This document shows, in pieces, positions 53,862 to 64,000 of a DNA stretch of 64,000 nucleotides. The notes under the pieces were generated by a model. That model saw only the letters and a program-made list of their open reading frames with translations, was not told the origin of the DNA and searched no databases. The stretch covers positions 1,299,538-1,363,537 of the forward strand of contig NZ_CH724148.1 of assembly GCF_000153225.1 (NCBI RefSeq), read 5' to 3'. The translations under genes and the position numbers were made by a program. The DNA comes from Polaribacter irgensii 23-P. GTDB taxonomy: Bacteria > Bacteroidota > Bacteroidia > Flavobacteriales > Flavobacteriaceae. The number at the start of each line of letters is the position of its first letter. The first letter of the stretch is position 1.

Positions 53862-56045
53862 ATGTCAATTATCAGATTCAATGCTTTAAAAGAAACATTG
53901 CATAGAAAGCCTGTACAGGTGAATCAGAGTGAAAAAAGATCGACACTTTTTGGGCAAAATGTATTTAATAAATATGCCATGCAACAATACTTGACGCGAG
54001 CCGCTTATGAAAGTGTTATGAATGCAATTGAGCATGGTACGCGCATCGATCGTAAAATTGCAGATCAGGTTGCGGTTAGCATGAAAGATTGGGCAATGTC
54101 TAAAGGAGCAACACATTACACGCATTGGTTTCAGCCTCTGACAGGAGCTACAGCAGAAAAGCACGATGCTTTTTTCGAGTCCATAAATGGCAGCTTGGCA
54201 ATGGAGAAATTTGACGGAGAACAACTGGTACAGCAAGAACCAGATGCCTCAAGTTTTCCTAGTGGAGGAATCAGAAATACTTTTGAGGCACGTGGATTTA
54301 CTGCTTGGGATCCAACATCACCCGCATTTATTTATGAAAGAACACTTTGCATTCCAACAATATTTGTAGCATATACCGGAGAAGCTCTAGATAATAAAAC
54401 GCCCTTATTAAAGTCTTTGCAAGCAATAGACACCCATGCAACTGCTGTTTGTCGCTATTTCGATAAAAATATTAATAAAGTAAATGCAACCCTTGGTTGG
54501 GAACAAGAGTTTTTTTTAATCGATACGGCCTTGGCAGTCTCTCGGCCAGACATTCAATTGACAGGCAGAACTTTAATAGGACATTCATCCGCAAAAGGAC
54601 AACAATTAGACGATCATTATTTTGGAATAATTCCCGCACGGGCTATGAGTTTTATGCAAGACTTAGAAGAGGAGTGTATGCTTTTAGGAATTCCTGTAAA
54701 AACGAGGCACAACGAAGTAGCACCAAATCAATTTGAAGTGGCACCTATTTTCGAAGAAGTAAATCTGGCAGTAGATCACAATTGTCTGCTCATGGATGTA
54801 ATGCAGAAGGTAGCAGACAGGCACCAATTTAAAGTCTTATTTCACGAAAAACCATTTGCAGGTATCAATGGCTCTGCAAAACACAACAATTGGTCTTTGG
54901 CGCTAGAAAATGGCACTAACCTATTGAGTCCAGGGAAAACACCCATGAAGAATTTGCAATTTTTAACATTTTTTGTAAACACGATAAAGGCAGTGTTTGA
55001 AAATGAAGAACTTTTAAGAGCATCGGTAGTATCGGCGAGTAATGACCACCGGTTGGGAGCAAATGAAGCGCCTCCAGCAATCATATCTGTTTTTATTGGT
55101 GCACAGCTTTCTGCAGTTTTAGACGAGTTAGAAAATGTAACTAAAGGAAAATTATCTCCAAAAGAAAAAACAGATCTAAAACTAAATATTATTGGAAAAA
55201 TACCAGAGATATTATTAGACAATACAGACATTAACAGAACCTCTCCTTTTGCATTTACTGGAAATAAATTTGAGTTTAGAGCGGTGGGTTCTTCTGCAAA
55301 TTGTGCGGGTCCAATGACCGTTTTAAATACCATTATTGCAAAGCAATTGAAAGAATTTAAGCAGGATGTAGATCAATTGATAGAGTCAAAGAATCTAAAA
55401 AAAGACGAAGCTATTTTTAATGTGTTGAGAGAATATATTAAAGCATCTAAGAAGATTCGATTCGATGGTGATGGATATGGGCAAGCTTGGGAAAAAGAAG
55501 CTAAAAAGCGAGGATTGAGTAATAATGGGACAACGCCCGCCGCATTGAAAGTAATGATTTCTAAAAATGTCATTGATTTGTATGAGGAGATGAACGTGAT
55601 GAGCAAGATAGAAATTGAAGCACGCTACGAAATTAAGTTAGCAGAATATACCAAGCGTCTGCAAATTGAAAGTAGAGTACTAGGAGATATTTCTAGAAAT
55701 CATGTGGTACCAACAGCAATTATTTATCAGAATACCTTGTTGGAAAATACAAAGAACTTGAAAGAAATATTTGGTGGGGAGTATAAAAATATTGCCAAAG
55801 AACAAATAGAATTGATCATGACAATTTCGAAACACATAACAGAAATTAATGCCAAGGTCATTCAAATGGAAGCTGCACGCTCAGAAGCAAATAAGCAGAT
55901 TGGCTTAAAATCTGCAGAACAATATTGCGGCAGCGTGAAACCGTTTTTTGAGCAAATTAGATACCATTGCGACAAATTAGAAACGATGGTAGATGACAAT
56001 TTGTGGCCGCTCACAAAATACAGAGAATTATTGTTCACAAAGTAA
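53862..56045 (+). CDS. glnN: Glutamine synthetase type III (GlnN)
   Basis: 727 aa, dodecameric type III. Signatures: RAAYESVMNAIEHGTRIDRK, HYTHWFQPLTGATAEKHDAF, SFPSGGIRNTFEARGFTAWD, WEQEFFLID with catalytic Glu, HNEVAPNQFEVAPIFEE, SAKHNNWSL, and a late GNKFEFRAVGSSANCAGPMT. It is common in Bacteroidota and may be the main enzyme in this genome. Confidence 0.95.
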   Translation: MSIIRFNALKETLHRKPVQVNQSEKRSTLFGQNVFNKYAMQQYLTRAAYESVMNAIEHGTRIDRKIADQVAVSMKDWAMSKGATHYTHWFQPLTGATAEKHDAFFESINGSLAMEKFDGEQLVQQEPDASSFPSGGIRNTFEARGFTAWDPTSPAFIYERTLCIPTIFVAYTGEALDNKTPLLKSLQAIDTHATAVCRYFDKNINKVNATLGWEQEFFLIDTALAVSRPDIQLTGRTLIGHSSAKGQQLDDHYFGIIPARAMSFMQDLEEECMLLGIPVKTRHNEVAPNQFEVAPIFEEVNLAVDHNCLLMDVMQKVADRHQFKVLFHEKPFAGINGSAKHNNWSLALENGTNLLSPGKTPMKNLQFLTFFVNTIKAVFENEELLRASVVSASNDHRLGANEAPPAIISVFIGAQLSAVLDELENVTKGKLSPKEKTDLKLNIIGKIPEILLDNTDINRTSPFAFTGNKFEFRAVGSSANCAGPMTVLNTIIAKQLKEFKQDVDQLIESKNLKKDEAIFNVLREYIKASKKIRFDGDGYGQAWEKEAKKRGLSNNGTTPAALKVMISKNVIDLYEEMNVMSKIEIEARYEIKLAEYTKRLQIESRVLGDISRNHVVPTAIIYQNTLLENTKNLKEIFGGEYKNIAKEQIELIMTISKHITEINAKVIQMEAARSEANKQIGLKSAEQYCGSVKPFFEQIRYHCDKLETMVDDNLWPLTKYRELLFTK

Positions 56046-56118
56046 TCATAAAAACATTCTGTTTTTGGATAGAATTTTTTATCTAAAAGACTAAATTCGC
56101 ACCATACAACGCAACCAT

Positions 56119-57312
56119 ATGAGTCAAGAAGTTTCTAAAAGATACGCACAAAGAGGTGTTTCTGCATCCAAAGAAGATGTGCACAATGCTATTAAGAATA
56201 TAGACAAAGGTTTGTTTCCAAAGGCATTTTGTAAAATTGTTCCAGATTATTTAACAAATGATGCGGATTATTGCTTGATAATGCACGCGGATGGTGCGGG
56301 AACAAAGTCTTCTTTAGCGTATATGTATTGGAAAGAAACGGGTGATATTTCGGTATGGAAAGGCATTGCACAAGATGCGTTAATTATGAATATTGACGAT
56401 TTATTATGTGTGGGAGCTACGGATAATATCATGTTGTCTTCAACAATAGGTCGAAATAAGAGCAAGATACCAGGGGAAGTTTTATCAGCAATTATAAATG
56501 GAACAGAGGAATTAATTGAGGATTTAAAAGGTTTTGGAGTAACCATCCATTCAACAGGAGGTGAAACGGCAGATGTAGGTGATTTGGTGCGCACTATTAT
56601 TGTAGATTCTACCGTAACCGCCCGCATGAAAAGAACAGACGTTATTGACAACGCAAATATAAAAGCGGGAGATGTAATTGTTGGATTGGAATCTTTTGGA
56701 CAGGCAAGTTATGAAACCGAGTACAATGGCGGTATGGGATCGAACGGATTAACGTCTGCAAGACATGATGTTTTTCACAAGTACTTGGCAGAAAAATATC
56801 CAGAAAGCTTCGATGCTGCGGTGCCAGAAGACTTGGTGTATTCTGGAAATATAAAACTGACGGATACAGTTCAAAATGTGCCAATTGATGCGGGTAAATT
56901 AGTACTGTCTCCAACGAGAACATATGCCCCTATTATTAAGGAAATTTTATCAAAGTTCAATTCAGATACAGTGCATGGAATGATTCATTGCTCTGGCGGT
57001 GCGCAAACAAAAATATTACACTTTATAGAGAATCTCCATATTGTGAAAGACAATATGTTTCCAATTCCTCCTTTATTTAAATTGATACAAGAGCAATCAA
57101 ATACAGATTGGAAAGAGATGTATCAAGTTTTTAATTGTGGGCATCGCATGGAAATATACGTTTCTCCAGAAATTGCAGATGACATTATTGCAATCTCAGC
57201 GTCTTTTAATGTAGCCGCTAAAATTGTAGGAAGGGTAGAAGCGCTCGATGGCAATGGGCAACAGGAAAAGAGATTGACAATTAAGAGTGCGTTTGGGGTT
57301 TTTGAGTATTAA
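56119..57312 (+). CDS. purM: Phosphoribosylformylglycinamidine cyclo-ligase
   Basis: 397 aa of the PurM/AIR synthase fold, slightly longer than typical. KRYAQRGVSASKEDVHNAIK (N-terminus), DYCLIMHADGAGTKSSLAY, HSTGGETADVGDLVRTI (about 141-157), and a C-terminal CSGGAQTKI and GHRMEIYV. It forms AIR in purine synthesis. Confidence 0.92.
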   Translation: MSQEVSKRYAQRGVSASKEDVHNAIKNIDKGLFPKAFCKIVPDYLTNDADYCLIMHADGAGTKSSLAYMYWKETGDISVWKGIAQDALIMNIDDLLCVGATDNIMLSSTIGRNKSKIPGEVLSAIINGTEELIEDLKGFGVTIHSTGGETADVGDLVRTIIVDSTVTARMKRTDVIDNANIKAGDVIVGLESFGQASYETEYNGGMGSNGLTSARHDVFHKYLAEKYPESFDAAVPEDLVYSGNIKLTDTVQNVPIDAGKLVLSPTRTYAPIIKEILSKFNSDTVHGMIHCSGGAQTKILHFIENLHIVKDNMFPIPPLFKLIQEQSNTDWKEMYQVFNCGHRMEIYVSPEIADDIIAISASFNVAAKIVGRVEALDGNGQQEKRLTIKSAFGVFEY

Positions 57313-57369
57313 GCTGCGAATACGAGCATCTTACTTGCTATACAAATATGCGTTACTTCAAAAATAGAT

Positions 57370-57798
57370 TTACAAGCTCTTGTCTTTTTTTATTTCAGAC
57401 AAAATAAGATGGGTCATGGTATCTCCATAATTGATCAAGGCGTCTATAAACTGTTGTAAATGAAGTTGATCTCTTAAAACAGCGCGAATATGTATATTTT
57501 GCGAGCCCGTAATGCGATACGCTTCTTTTATTTCTGAAAACTGATTGACATCGTTGATAAATAACTTAATTTTTCCACTAAACAACTTTAGGATAATAAT
57601 AACTTCTAATCCAAAACCGAGTTTCGAGTAATCTACGTGCAAGGAATAGGCTTTGATAATTTCAGCGTCTTCTAATTTTTGAATGCGTTCTCTTACCGAA
57701 GACGGAGAAAGGTGTATTTTTCTTCCAATATCCGCAAAAGAAGCTCTAGAATTTCTTTTCAATTCATTGATTATTTTGATGTCGATATCACTTACCAT
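57370..57798 (-). CDS. Lrp/AsnC family transcriptional regulator
   Basis: 142 aa. HTH: INELKRNSRASFADIGRKIH and LSPSSVRERIQKLEDAEIIK (about 8-50), then RAM domain. It may govern the divergent TauE/SafE-type exporter gene, as AsnC-like regulators often do for transport of amino or sulfonated compounds. Confidence 0.9.
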   Translation of the reverse strand: MVSDIDIKIINELKRNSRASFADIGRKIHLSPSSVRERIQKLEDAEIIKAYSLHVDYSKLGFGLEVIIILKLFSGKIKLFINDVNQFSEIKEAYRITGSQNIHIRAVLRDQLHLQQFIDALINYGDTMTHLILSEIKKDKSL

Positions 57799-57930
57799 TC
57801 AATTCATTGATTTAAATCCAAAAATACATTTTTTCCCGGCAATAAATTCATTTATAGCATGGAATCAATTTTACAAATTGAAAATCTATGGATATTTTTG
57901 ACTCGGAATTTCACAAAAATAGAAGGAAGA

Positions 57931-58650
57931 ATGAGTTTAGCGATTTTGTTGGTTATCGGATTGGGTATTTTTTTAGGTTTTTTTATCCAAACATTGATCG
58001 GTTTTGCAGGAGCTTTAATTGCCCTGCCTATTTTACTTCTCGTTCTTGGCCTAAAAGATGCAATTGCGTACATTTCGATATTCTATTTTTTTTCGAGTGT
58101 TTATTTAATCGCGCAAGAATGGAGACACATAGATAGAAAGATTATTCTTAAATTAACAGGTGCCACAATTATTGGAGTGGGTCTTGGTATTTGGGTTTTA
58201 GCATATGGAAAGCCATTGTTTTTAAAGAAGGCTTTAGGTGTCTTCATTTTATTATACGTAAGCTATACGATGTATGCAAAAGATAAAGTCTTTAAACAGC
58301 CAAAACTTACCTTTATATTTGGACTTGCAGGTGGTTTTTTCTCAGGATTATTTTCAACAGGTGGCCCATTATATGTGATTATTGTCAAGAATTCATCTCT
58401 TACCATGAAAAGTTTTAGGGCAACGATGTTTGGTGTTCTTGGTTTGATAACGGCGATTCGAATTCCCACGCTATATTCTGCAGGTATTTTGAATATAGAA
58501 CAAGTGAAGTATGCAATGTATATCATGCCATTTTTTGTATTGGCAGTCTATTTGGGAAAAAAGGCATATGCAAAAATAAATGAGCTGGTTTTGAAAAATA
58601 TAGTGCTGGCCTTACTCTCTATATCAGGGATTATGTTGGTCTTTAATTAG
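57931..58650 (+). CDS. TauE/SafE-type sulfite-exporter-like permease
   Basis: 239 aa from ATG 57931. An alternative ATG at 57859 would add 24 non-membrane residues. It has about eight TM helices with the family motif LGIFLGFFIQTLIGFAGALI near the start and LAGGFFSGLFSTGGPLYVII (about 130-150). Substrate could be sulfite, sulfoacetate or similar anions. Confidence 0.85.
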   Translation: MSLAILLVIGLGIFLGFFIQTLIGFAGALIALPILLLVLGLKDAIAYISIFYFFSSVYLIAQEWRHIDRKIILKLTGATIIGVGLGIWVLAYGKPLFLKKALGVFILLYVSYTMYAKDKVFKQPKLTFIFGLAGGFFSGLFSTGGPLYVIIVKNSSLTMKSFRATMFGVLGLITAIRIPTLYSAGILNIEQVKYAMYIMPFFVLAVYLGKKAYAKINELVLKNIVLALLSISGIMLVFN

Positions 58651-58995
58651 TGGAACTGCTTCAAAAATAGTAGGAGTGTTTGTAAAAGGCAGTTCAGAGC
58701 TATTTCTTTCGTAATGCGGCATATTTTTTAAAAATTTTGATATGTACCATTCTTATGCGATGTATAAACGGAGCAGTAGTATTTTGCGCAGCAGAGGTAG
58801 CGGCGTAAAAGGGCTTTTGTTCTTTTTAAGAAAAGAAATTTTTTGTTTTCGTTTGAAAGATGATACCGATAAAAAATAGAGAAAATAAAACAGTCTTTAG
58901 AGTTTCCCAATAGAACTTCCTTAAATATACTCAAAATGAAACATTTAATTTTCCGATAAAAAGTGTAATTTCGCAATCCAAGAAAAGAGTTTCAA
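58651..58995. other. Intergenic stretch before prfA
   Basis: 345 bp without a supported gene. A minus-strand frame (58728-58976) lacks family features and is rejected. Confidence 0.6.
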
Positions 58996-60072
58996 ATGTT
59001 AGATAAAATAAGAATTGTAAAGCAGCGTTACGATGAGGTCTCGGATTTAATTATTCAGCCAGCAACTATCATGGATCAGAAGCGGTATGCGCAATTGATG
59101 AAAGAATATAAGGATTTAGGAAATGTTGTTGAAAAAGGAGACGAATATCAAGCACTGATAGACAATATTGAGGAGGCAAAAGAAATTTTGGCAGAGGGAT
59201 CGGATGCAGAAATGAATGAGATGGCGAAGTCAGAGATTGACGAGGCCAATTCAAGAATTCCAAAGCTAGAGGAAGAAATACGATTTTTGCTAATCCCAAC
59301 AGACCCCGAAGATTCTAAAAATGCAGTGGTAGAATTGCGAGCAGGAACCGGAGGAGATGAAGCAAGTATTTTTGCTGGAGATTTGTTTAGAATGTATTCT
59401 AAATATTGCGAAAGCAAAGGTTGGAAAGTGGCTACCGTAGATTATTCCGAGGGTACAAACGGGGGGTTTAAAGAAATCCAGTTTGAAGTAAATGGTGCAG
59501 ATGTATATGGAACTTTAAAATTTGAAGCAGGGGTGCACCGGGTTCAAAGGGTCCCACAAACAGAAACACAAGGACGTGTGCATACTTCTGCAGCAACCTG
59601 TATGGTTTTTCCTGAAGCGGAAGAGTTCGACGTAGAGATAAATCCAAAAGATGTAAGAATTGATTTTTTCTGTTCGTCAGGTCCTGGAGGGCAATCCGTA
59701 AATACAACATATTCTGCAGTGCGTTTAACACACGTTCCAACAGGATTGGTGGCACAGTGTCAAGATCAAAAGTCACAACATAAAAATAAAGAGAAAGCTT
59801 TTAAAGTATTGCGTTCTCGTTTGTATGATATGGAGTTGGCAAAGAAAAATGCTGAGGATGCCTTAAAACGGGGCTCTATGGTTTCTTCGGGAGATCGAAG
59901 TGCGAAGATTAGAACTTACAACTATGCGCAAGGACGGGTTACGGACCATAGAATTGGGTTGTCATTATATGATTTGCCAAATATTATGAATGGGGATATT
60001 CAAAGAGTTATTGACGAATTGATGTTGGCGGAAAATACAGAAAAGTTAAAGAGTTTGAATGACGATTTATAG
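58996..60072 (+). CDS. prfA: Peptide chain release factor 1
   Basis: 358 aa. [20 protein letters not shown] (about 114-133) and the catalytic [20 protein letters not shown] (GGQ about 233). It ends translation at UAA and UAG. Confidence 0.95.
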   Translation: MLDKIRIVKQRYDEVSDLIIQPATIMDQKRYAQLMKEYKDLGNVVEKGDEYQALIDNIEEAKEILAEGSDAEMNEMAKSEIDEANSRIPKLEEEIRFLLIPTDPEDSKNAVVELRAGTGGDEASIFAGDLFRMYSKYCESKGWKVATVDYSEGTNGGFKEIQFEVNGADVYGTLKFEAGVHRVQRVPQTETQGRVHTSAATCMVFPEAEEFDVEINPKDVRIDFFCSSGPGGQSVNTTYSAVRLTHVPTGLVAQCQDQKSQHKNKEKAFKVLRSRLYDMELAKKNAEDALKRGSMVSSGDRSAKIRTYNYAQGRVTDHRIGLSLYDLPNIMNGDIQRVIDELMLAENTEKLKSLNDDL

Positions 60073-60098
60073 TGTACTTTTTGTTTGCGAATACAGAG

Positions 60099-60125
60099 CC
60101 TCAAGAATATTCTTGAGGTTTTTTT
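60099..60125 (+). terminator. Terminator after prfA
   Basis: CCTCAAGAATATTCTTGAGG followed by a T-run. Confidence 0.93.
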
Positions 60126-60246
60126 GTGTCTGGTCACAACAAGTTTATAAAATTAGAATGGCAGCATCGCTTTATGCCCAAATAGAAAATTTAGAAATGA
60201 GCTGCGGTTTGATGGCATTGCAGCGATGTGGTTTTTGTAAATAAGT

Positions 60247-60292
60247 AAAAGCGATTCAAGTTTTGGGGAAAACTATAAATCGCTTTTTTTGT
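60247..60292 (+). terminator. Second hairpin with T-run after prfA
   Basis: AAAAGCGATT pairs with AATCGCTTTT across a 21-nt loop and a T-run follows. It could be a terminator of an unannotated transcript. Confidence 0.7.
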
Positions 60293-60440
60293 CAAACAAA
60301 TGAGTTATTATAAACTTTATAATAAAGGGGAAATAAATTCATCAACAGTACAAATATAAGAAGCTGATTGAAACCTCACAATCCCAGAAAATGGTATAAT
60401 TTCAAAGACCCTGAATATGGGGTTTTTATATTTGTACTTC

Positions 60441-62846
60441 TTATTTTCCGAACAAATGCAATTCTGAAAATTCTTTTTTAATACTGATTGTTTGGCTTCC
60501 AGAGATGTTTAAATCTTCTAATTTAATAGCAACATTATCTATTTGAATTGCAGTAATCGTGAAGGGTAAATTGTGAAACACCATTTTATATTTACTGTAG
60601 TCGGCGTTAAATTCTCCACGTTTGTGCTGTTGGATAATTAATTCTTCTTTTTTCCCAGTTACTTGAAAGGTACGCAGGCTAAATCTACCTTTTTTATAGT
60701 CATATCCATCGTGTGCATCGTCATATAATATCGAAGCTTCTTTTCCTTCTTTATAATATACCTCTAAGGTTATTTCATCAAATTTCTTTTCCCCGACGTA
60801 CTGTTGTACCGGATATTTTGGGATGATAGCACCTTCTTTTATGAAAATAGGCATGCTGTCTATATTGGCATCCACCCAGTACTCTTTTCCACCTTCTAGC
60901 AATTCGTTTGTCCAGAAATTATACCATTTTCCCCTTGGAATATACATTCTTCTTCCTTTGGCATTTGGTTCTAATATAGGACAAATTAAAATTTGTTCTC
61001 CGTAGACAAATTCATCACTTCGGTAGTGGGTTGCGGTATCTTCTTGGTCATACAAAACAAGGGACTTTAAGATTGGAGTTCCGTCGTTTACATAGCGCCA
61101 AAAGGCAGTATACAAATAAGGTAGCAATTGGTAGCGTAATTCAACAAATTTTCTAACAATATCTGTAACTTCATCTCCAAAAACCCAAGGCTCTTGATTT
61201 CCATGATCTCCTGAAGAATGAACTCTACAAAAAGCATGGAAGACACCTAGCTGAATCCATCGGGCAAACAACTCTCCTTGTGGTTGGCCCGCAAAACCAC
61301 CAATATCACTTCCAGCAAATGAAAACCCAGACATCGCCATACGCTGCGCTTGGTTGTTTGCAATGGCTAGGTGTTCCCAGGTAGCCACATTGTCTCCCAT
61401 CCAAGTAGAGGTATACCGCTGTGCACCAGAATAGGCGGATCTTGTAATTACAAAGGGTCTTTTAGGATAGGCATATTTCTTTAAACCATGGTAGGTTGCT
61501 CGTGCCATTTGTGTTCCATAGATATTGTGTGCTTTTCGATGGGAACAAGGATTTCCATCGTAATCATGACGTACATCATCTGGGAATGATTTGTTGGGAA
61601 CATCCATTACTGCTGGCTCATTCATATCGTTCCAAACGCCTTTTACACCAATATCTTCGATCAATTCTTTAAATAAACCAGACCACCATTCTCGAACTTC
61701 TGGCTTGGTATAGTCAGGAAAATAGCATTCTCCTGGCCATACTTTACCTTTCATATAAGGACCGTCTGCACGTTTGCAAAAATAATCTTTATCCAATGCT
61801 TCTTTAAAGACATCGTATTCTAAATCAATTTTTATTCCTGGATCTATGATTACAACCGTTTTAAAACCGTCATCTTCTAGTTCTTTTACCATTCTTTTAG
61901 GGTCTGGAAAATGTTTTTTATCCCAAGTAAAACAACGGAACCCTTCCATGTAGTCAATATCTAAATAGATGGCATCACAGGGTATTTTTAAATCTCTAAA
62001 CGTTTTTGTAACTTCTTTCACATTGCTTTCTGGATAATAACTCCATTTGCATTGGTGGAAACCTAATGCCCATAATGGCGGCAAAGTATGAGGCTTTCCA
62101 GTTAAGTCTGTGTAGTTTTTAACAACATCTTCCATCGCAGGCCCGTACATGAAATAATAATTCATTTCCCCTCCTTGCGCCCAAAAGCTAGTCACATTTC
62201 GTCTTTCTTGTGCAAAGTCAAAGTGGGATTTAAAGGTGTTATCGAAAAAGATACCGTAGGCTTTGTTTTCTTGAATTGCCGTATAAAAGGGAATTGCTTT
62301 GTATATAGGGTCTGTATCTTTGCCAAAAGCATACGAATCTGTAGCCCAGTTTTCAAAACGCTTTCCCTTTAAGTTTACCTCAACAGGTTTGTCTCCAAGG
62401 CCATAAAAACTTTCTGCTTTTTGACACGCTTTACTCATCTTTACAATATCACCACCGAACTCGTAGCTTTCTTCCCAATGAAAGCCAATTTCATCTTCAT
62501 TAATTAGTTTTAAATCTAGGGCGTCAAATAGGCTTACTTGTAAACTTAGTTTTTCCACTTTGCAAATTAATTTGGAAGTAGTAAGGATATAATGAGTCGC
62601 ATTTTCAGTGACATCTAAAAAACTATATCCTCGGCTGGCATGGATGGTAACACCATACGAAAAATCATTTTCAAATTTTCCAGTAGTGCTGTATCTGAAG
62701 CGGATTACACTGTCTCGAACTACGGTAACCTGAAGTACAACTCCATTTTTTGTAAAAAAATGTAAGGTGTCGACTTCTTTCTTGTAATTTATTATTTCAG
62801 AAGGAAATAAATTCCCTTTTTGTTCTAATTCTGTACTAACAATCAT
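60441..62846 (-). CDS. Family 31 glycoside hydrolase, alpha-glucosidase-type
   Basis: 801 aa. GFHQCKWSYYPESNVKEVTK (about 262), DIDYMEGFRCFTWD, and the GH31 nucleophile loop GVWNDMNEPAVMDVPN (about 404-419). Acid/base Asp lies in TSTWMGDNVATWEH. No signal peptide is seen, so it probably acts in the cytoplasm, cutting alpha-1,4 oligosaccharides. The next gene left on that strand is glgB. Confidence 0.93.
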   Translation of the reverse strand: MIVSTELEQKGNLFPSEIINYKKEVDTLHFFTKNGVVLQVTVVRDSVIRFRYSTTGKFENDFSYGVTIHASRGYSFLDVTENATHYILTTSKLICKVEKLSLQVSLFDALDLKLINEDEIGFHWEESYEFGGDIVKMSKACQKAESFYGLGDKPVEVNLKGKRFENWATDSYAFGKDTDPIYKAIPFYTAIQENKAYGIFFDNTFKSHFDFAQERRNVTSFWAQGGEMNYYFMYGPAMEDVVKNYTDLTGKPHTLPPLWALGFHQCKWSYYPESNVKEVTKTFRDLKIPCDAIYLDIDYMEGFRCFTWDKKHFPDPKRMVKELEDDGFKTVVIIDPGIKIDLEYDVFKEALDKDYFCKRADGPYMKGKVWPGECYFPDYTKPEVREWWSGLFKELIEDIGVKGVWNDMNEPAVMDVPNKSFPDDVRHDYDGNPCSHRKAHNIYGTQMARATYHGLKKYAYPKRPFVITRSAYSGAQRYTSTWMGDNVATWEHLAIANNQAQRMAMSGFSFAGSDIGGFAGQPQGELFARWIQLGVFHAFCRVHSSGDHGNQEPWVFGDEVTDIVRKFVELRYQLLPYLYTAFWRYVNDGTPILKSLVLYDQEDTATHYRSDEFVYGEQILICPILEPNAKGRRMYIPRGKWYNFWTNELLEGGKEYWVDANIDSMPIFIKEGAIIPKYPVQQYVGEKKFDEITLEVYYKEGKEASILYDDAHDGYDYKKGRFSLRTFQVTGKKEELIIQQHKRGEFNADYSKYKMVFHNLPFTITAIQIDNVAIKLEDLNISGSQTISIKKEFSELHLFGK

Positions 62847-63115
62847 AGTATTGGATGTTTATTGTCGAGCACAAAAATCGTGAAAGTTTGGGTAATAAGA
62901 ACCGCTAATATTTCTTTTTAACGATAACGTATTCGCCCTTTAAGACCTAAATTATTTCTTATTTATTTAAAAATAAGAGAAATATAAATTCTTTTCAAGA
63001 TTTTATTGCGATTTTTTAAAGTCTTAGAAAGGCATACTTTTATTGTGAATATTTAAATAAGTACTCCCTTTTTTTATCAAATAAACAATGAGATGAAAAA
63101 GTGGGTTTTACATGA

Positions 63116-64000
63116 TTATTTCGTGTATTTCAGCGCCAACATTGCCAAAGGAGGTAACGTCAAGACTAAAGAATGTGCTCTGTGATTCCATGCTTTGTTT
63201 TCAGAGGTTAGTTCAGTGTTTTTGAAGTTGTCGCTGCCGTTATACTCTTCACCATCACTATTGAAAATTACCTTTAAATCTCCAGGGGCGGGCAATCCAA
63301 TTCTATAATTTTCTCGAGGTACAGCAGTGAAGTTTAAAAGAATGACAAGCGTTTCTTTTTGGTCATTTCCTTTTCGAAGAAATGTCATTACTGAATTTTG
63401 ATGATCTCCGTGGTCAATCCATTCAAAACCTGCTGCAGAAAATTGTTGCGCGTGCAGTGCAGGTTCTATTGTATAGAGTTTATTTAAATGCTTTACCAAT
63501 GTTTGTACTCCTTTGTGCACTTTGTGGTCTAATAAATGCCAATCTAAACTGCCATTAAAATTCCATTCGCTAGTTTGCCCAAATTCGGCGCCTTGAAAAA
63601 GCAACTTGCTCCCAGGGTGCATGTACATAAAGCAGTACAACAAGCGTAAATTTGCAAATTTTTGCCACGCATCACCAGGCATTTTTTCTACGATTGCCTT
63701 TTTTCCGTACACCACTTCATCGTGAGATAATGGGAGCATAAAGTTTTCTGTAAATGCATAATTTAAACTAAAAGTAAGTTCGTCTTGATGGTGTTTTCTG
63801 TAAACGGTCTCTTTCGCAAAGTAGTCTAATGAGTCGTGCATCCATCCCATCATCCACTTCATTCCAAAACCCAATCCACCAGAAAAAACAGGACTGGAAA
63901 CCTGTGGAAATGAAGTGGACTCCTCTGCGATCGTTTGGACATCAGGGAAGTTCTTATAAACGGCGGTATTCATTTCTTTGATAAATGAGATGGCCTCTAA
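63116..64000 (-). CDS. glgB: 1,4-alpha-glucan branching enzyme, C-terminal part (cut by window edge)
   Basis: The frame is open to the right edge ([20 protein letters not shown]), so the ATG at 63973 is internal. GH13 features: TIAEEST (catalytic Glu), [12 protein letters not shown] (transition-state Asp/His), [16 protein letters not shown], and the C-terminal beta domain. It makes glycogen branches. It lies next to the GH31 gene on the same strand. Confidence 0.93.
   Translation of the reverse strand, partial: LEAISFIKEMNTAVYKNFPDVQTIAEESTSFPQVSSPVFSGGLGFGMKWMMGWMHDSLDYFAKETVYRKHHQDELTFSLNYAFTENFMLPLSHDEVVYGKKAIVEKMPGDAWQKFANLRLLYCFMYMHPGSKLLFQGAEFGQTSEWNFNGSLDWHLLDHKVHKGVQTLVKHLNKLYTIEPALHAQQFSAAGFEWIDHGDHQNSVMTFLRKGNDQKETLVILLNFTAVPRENYRIGLPAPGDLKVIFNSDGEEYNGSDNFKNTELTSENKAWNHRAHSLVLTLPPLAMLALKYTK

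Larger units (their letters stand above)
60073..60440. other. Intergenic stretch with two terminators
   Basis: About 370 bp holding the prfA terminator (60099-60125) and a second hairpin (60247-60292). The rest shows nothing recognisable. Confidence 0.6.

Noticed and set aside
58728..58976. 82-codon minus-strand frame before prfA
   Set aside because: No family resemblance, unusual Cys/Tyr/Lys-rich composition, overlaps the presumed prfA promoter.
60059..60244. 61-codon frame overlapping the prfA terminator
   Set aside because: It crosses a strong terminator hairpin and has no recognisable features.

Overview
The window is chromosomal DNA of a marine-type member of the Flavobacteriaceae (Bacteroidota). 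This follows from the AT-rich composition, the SusC/SusD outer-membrane pair beside a family 16 glycoside hydrolase, fused isobutyryl-CoA mutase, a GSII plus GSIII glutamine synthetase pair, Bacteroidota-only families (DUF6090, DUF4254, DUF5522) and starts without Shine-Dalgarno sequences. I cannot name the genus from sequence reading alone.

Positions 1-15185 hold the most striking feature: an integron-like cassette array. Fourteen palindromic repeats (eleven of about 125 bp, three of about 186 bp) separate unrelated, mostly one-gene segments. Nearly all genes lie on the minus strand, with the start just after one repeat and the stop just before, or inside, the next. Every one of the fourteen complete segments between sites begins and ends with its own short complementary sequence (about 5-7 nt; one has a mismatch), which extends the AAC/GTT ends of the repeats. 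That is the relation the two outer core half-sites of a classical integron cassette have in attC. The array runs up to the 3' end of a tyrosine recombinase gene (14061-15185), with a candidate attI-like junction at 13954. The recombinase lacks the insert typical of IntI. Cargo includes an amidohydrolase, a BamE-like membrane protein, a CPBP protease, a CoiA-like nuclease, an HNH-like protein, DUF6090 and DUF5677 proteins, an isochorismatase/AhpD/AraC set and several tiny membrane proteins. The array runs off the left edge.

Positions 14061-20226 form a DNA-damage-type module: dinB, a DnaE-type polymerase and the recombinase lie head to tail on the minus strand with tiny gaps. A LexA-like XRE-S24 repressor is divergent from them, and TTGTA/TACAA half-sites lie in the shared 52-bp promoter region. 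I infer that recombination may be coupled to an SOS-like response, as in classical integrons but through an operon.

Positions 20227-36766 carry housekeeping and envelope genes (HxlR regulator, DUF952, alr, tdk, glycosyltransferases, DUF3089 lipoprotein, a cystathionine gamma-synthase family enzyme, icmF). A partly decayed tandem duplication (24.7-31.2 kb) left an ArsC-like gene twice, a DinB-like pseudogene, a cystathionine gamma-synthase fragment and a C-terminal gene fragment. Positions 37037-44247 hold a GH16/SusC/SusD glucan-type utilisation locus, with a remnant of pyrF upstream and intact pyrF downstream. Positions 44320-60072 are mainly housekeeping: pyrF, tpiA, prmA, clpS, a tRNA-Arg, two divergent glutamine synthetases, purM, an Lrp-type regulator and prfA. 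Positions 60441-64000 carry a GH31 alpha-glucosidase and the 3' part of glgB.
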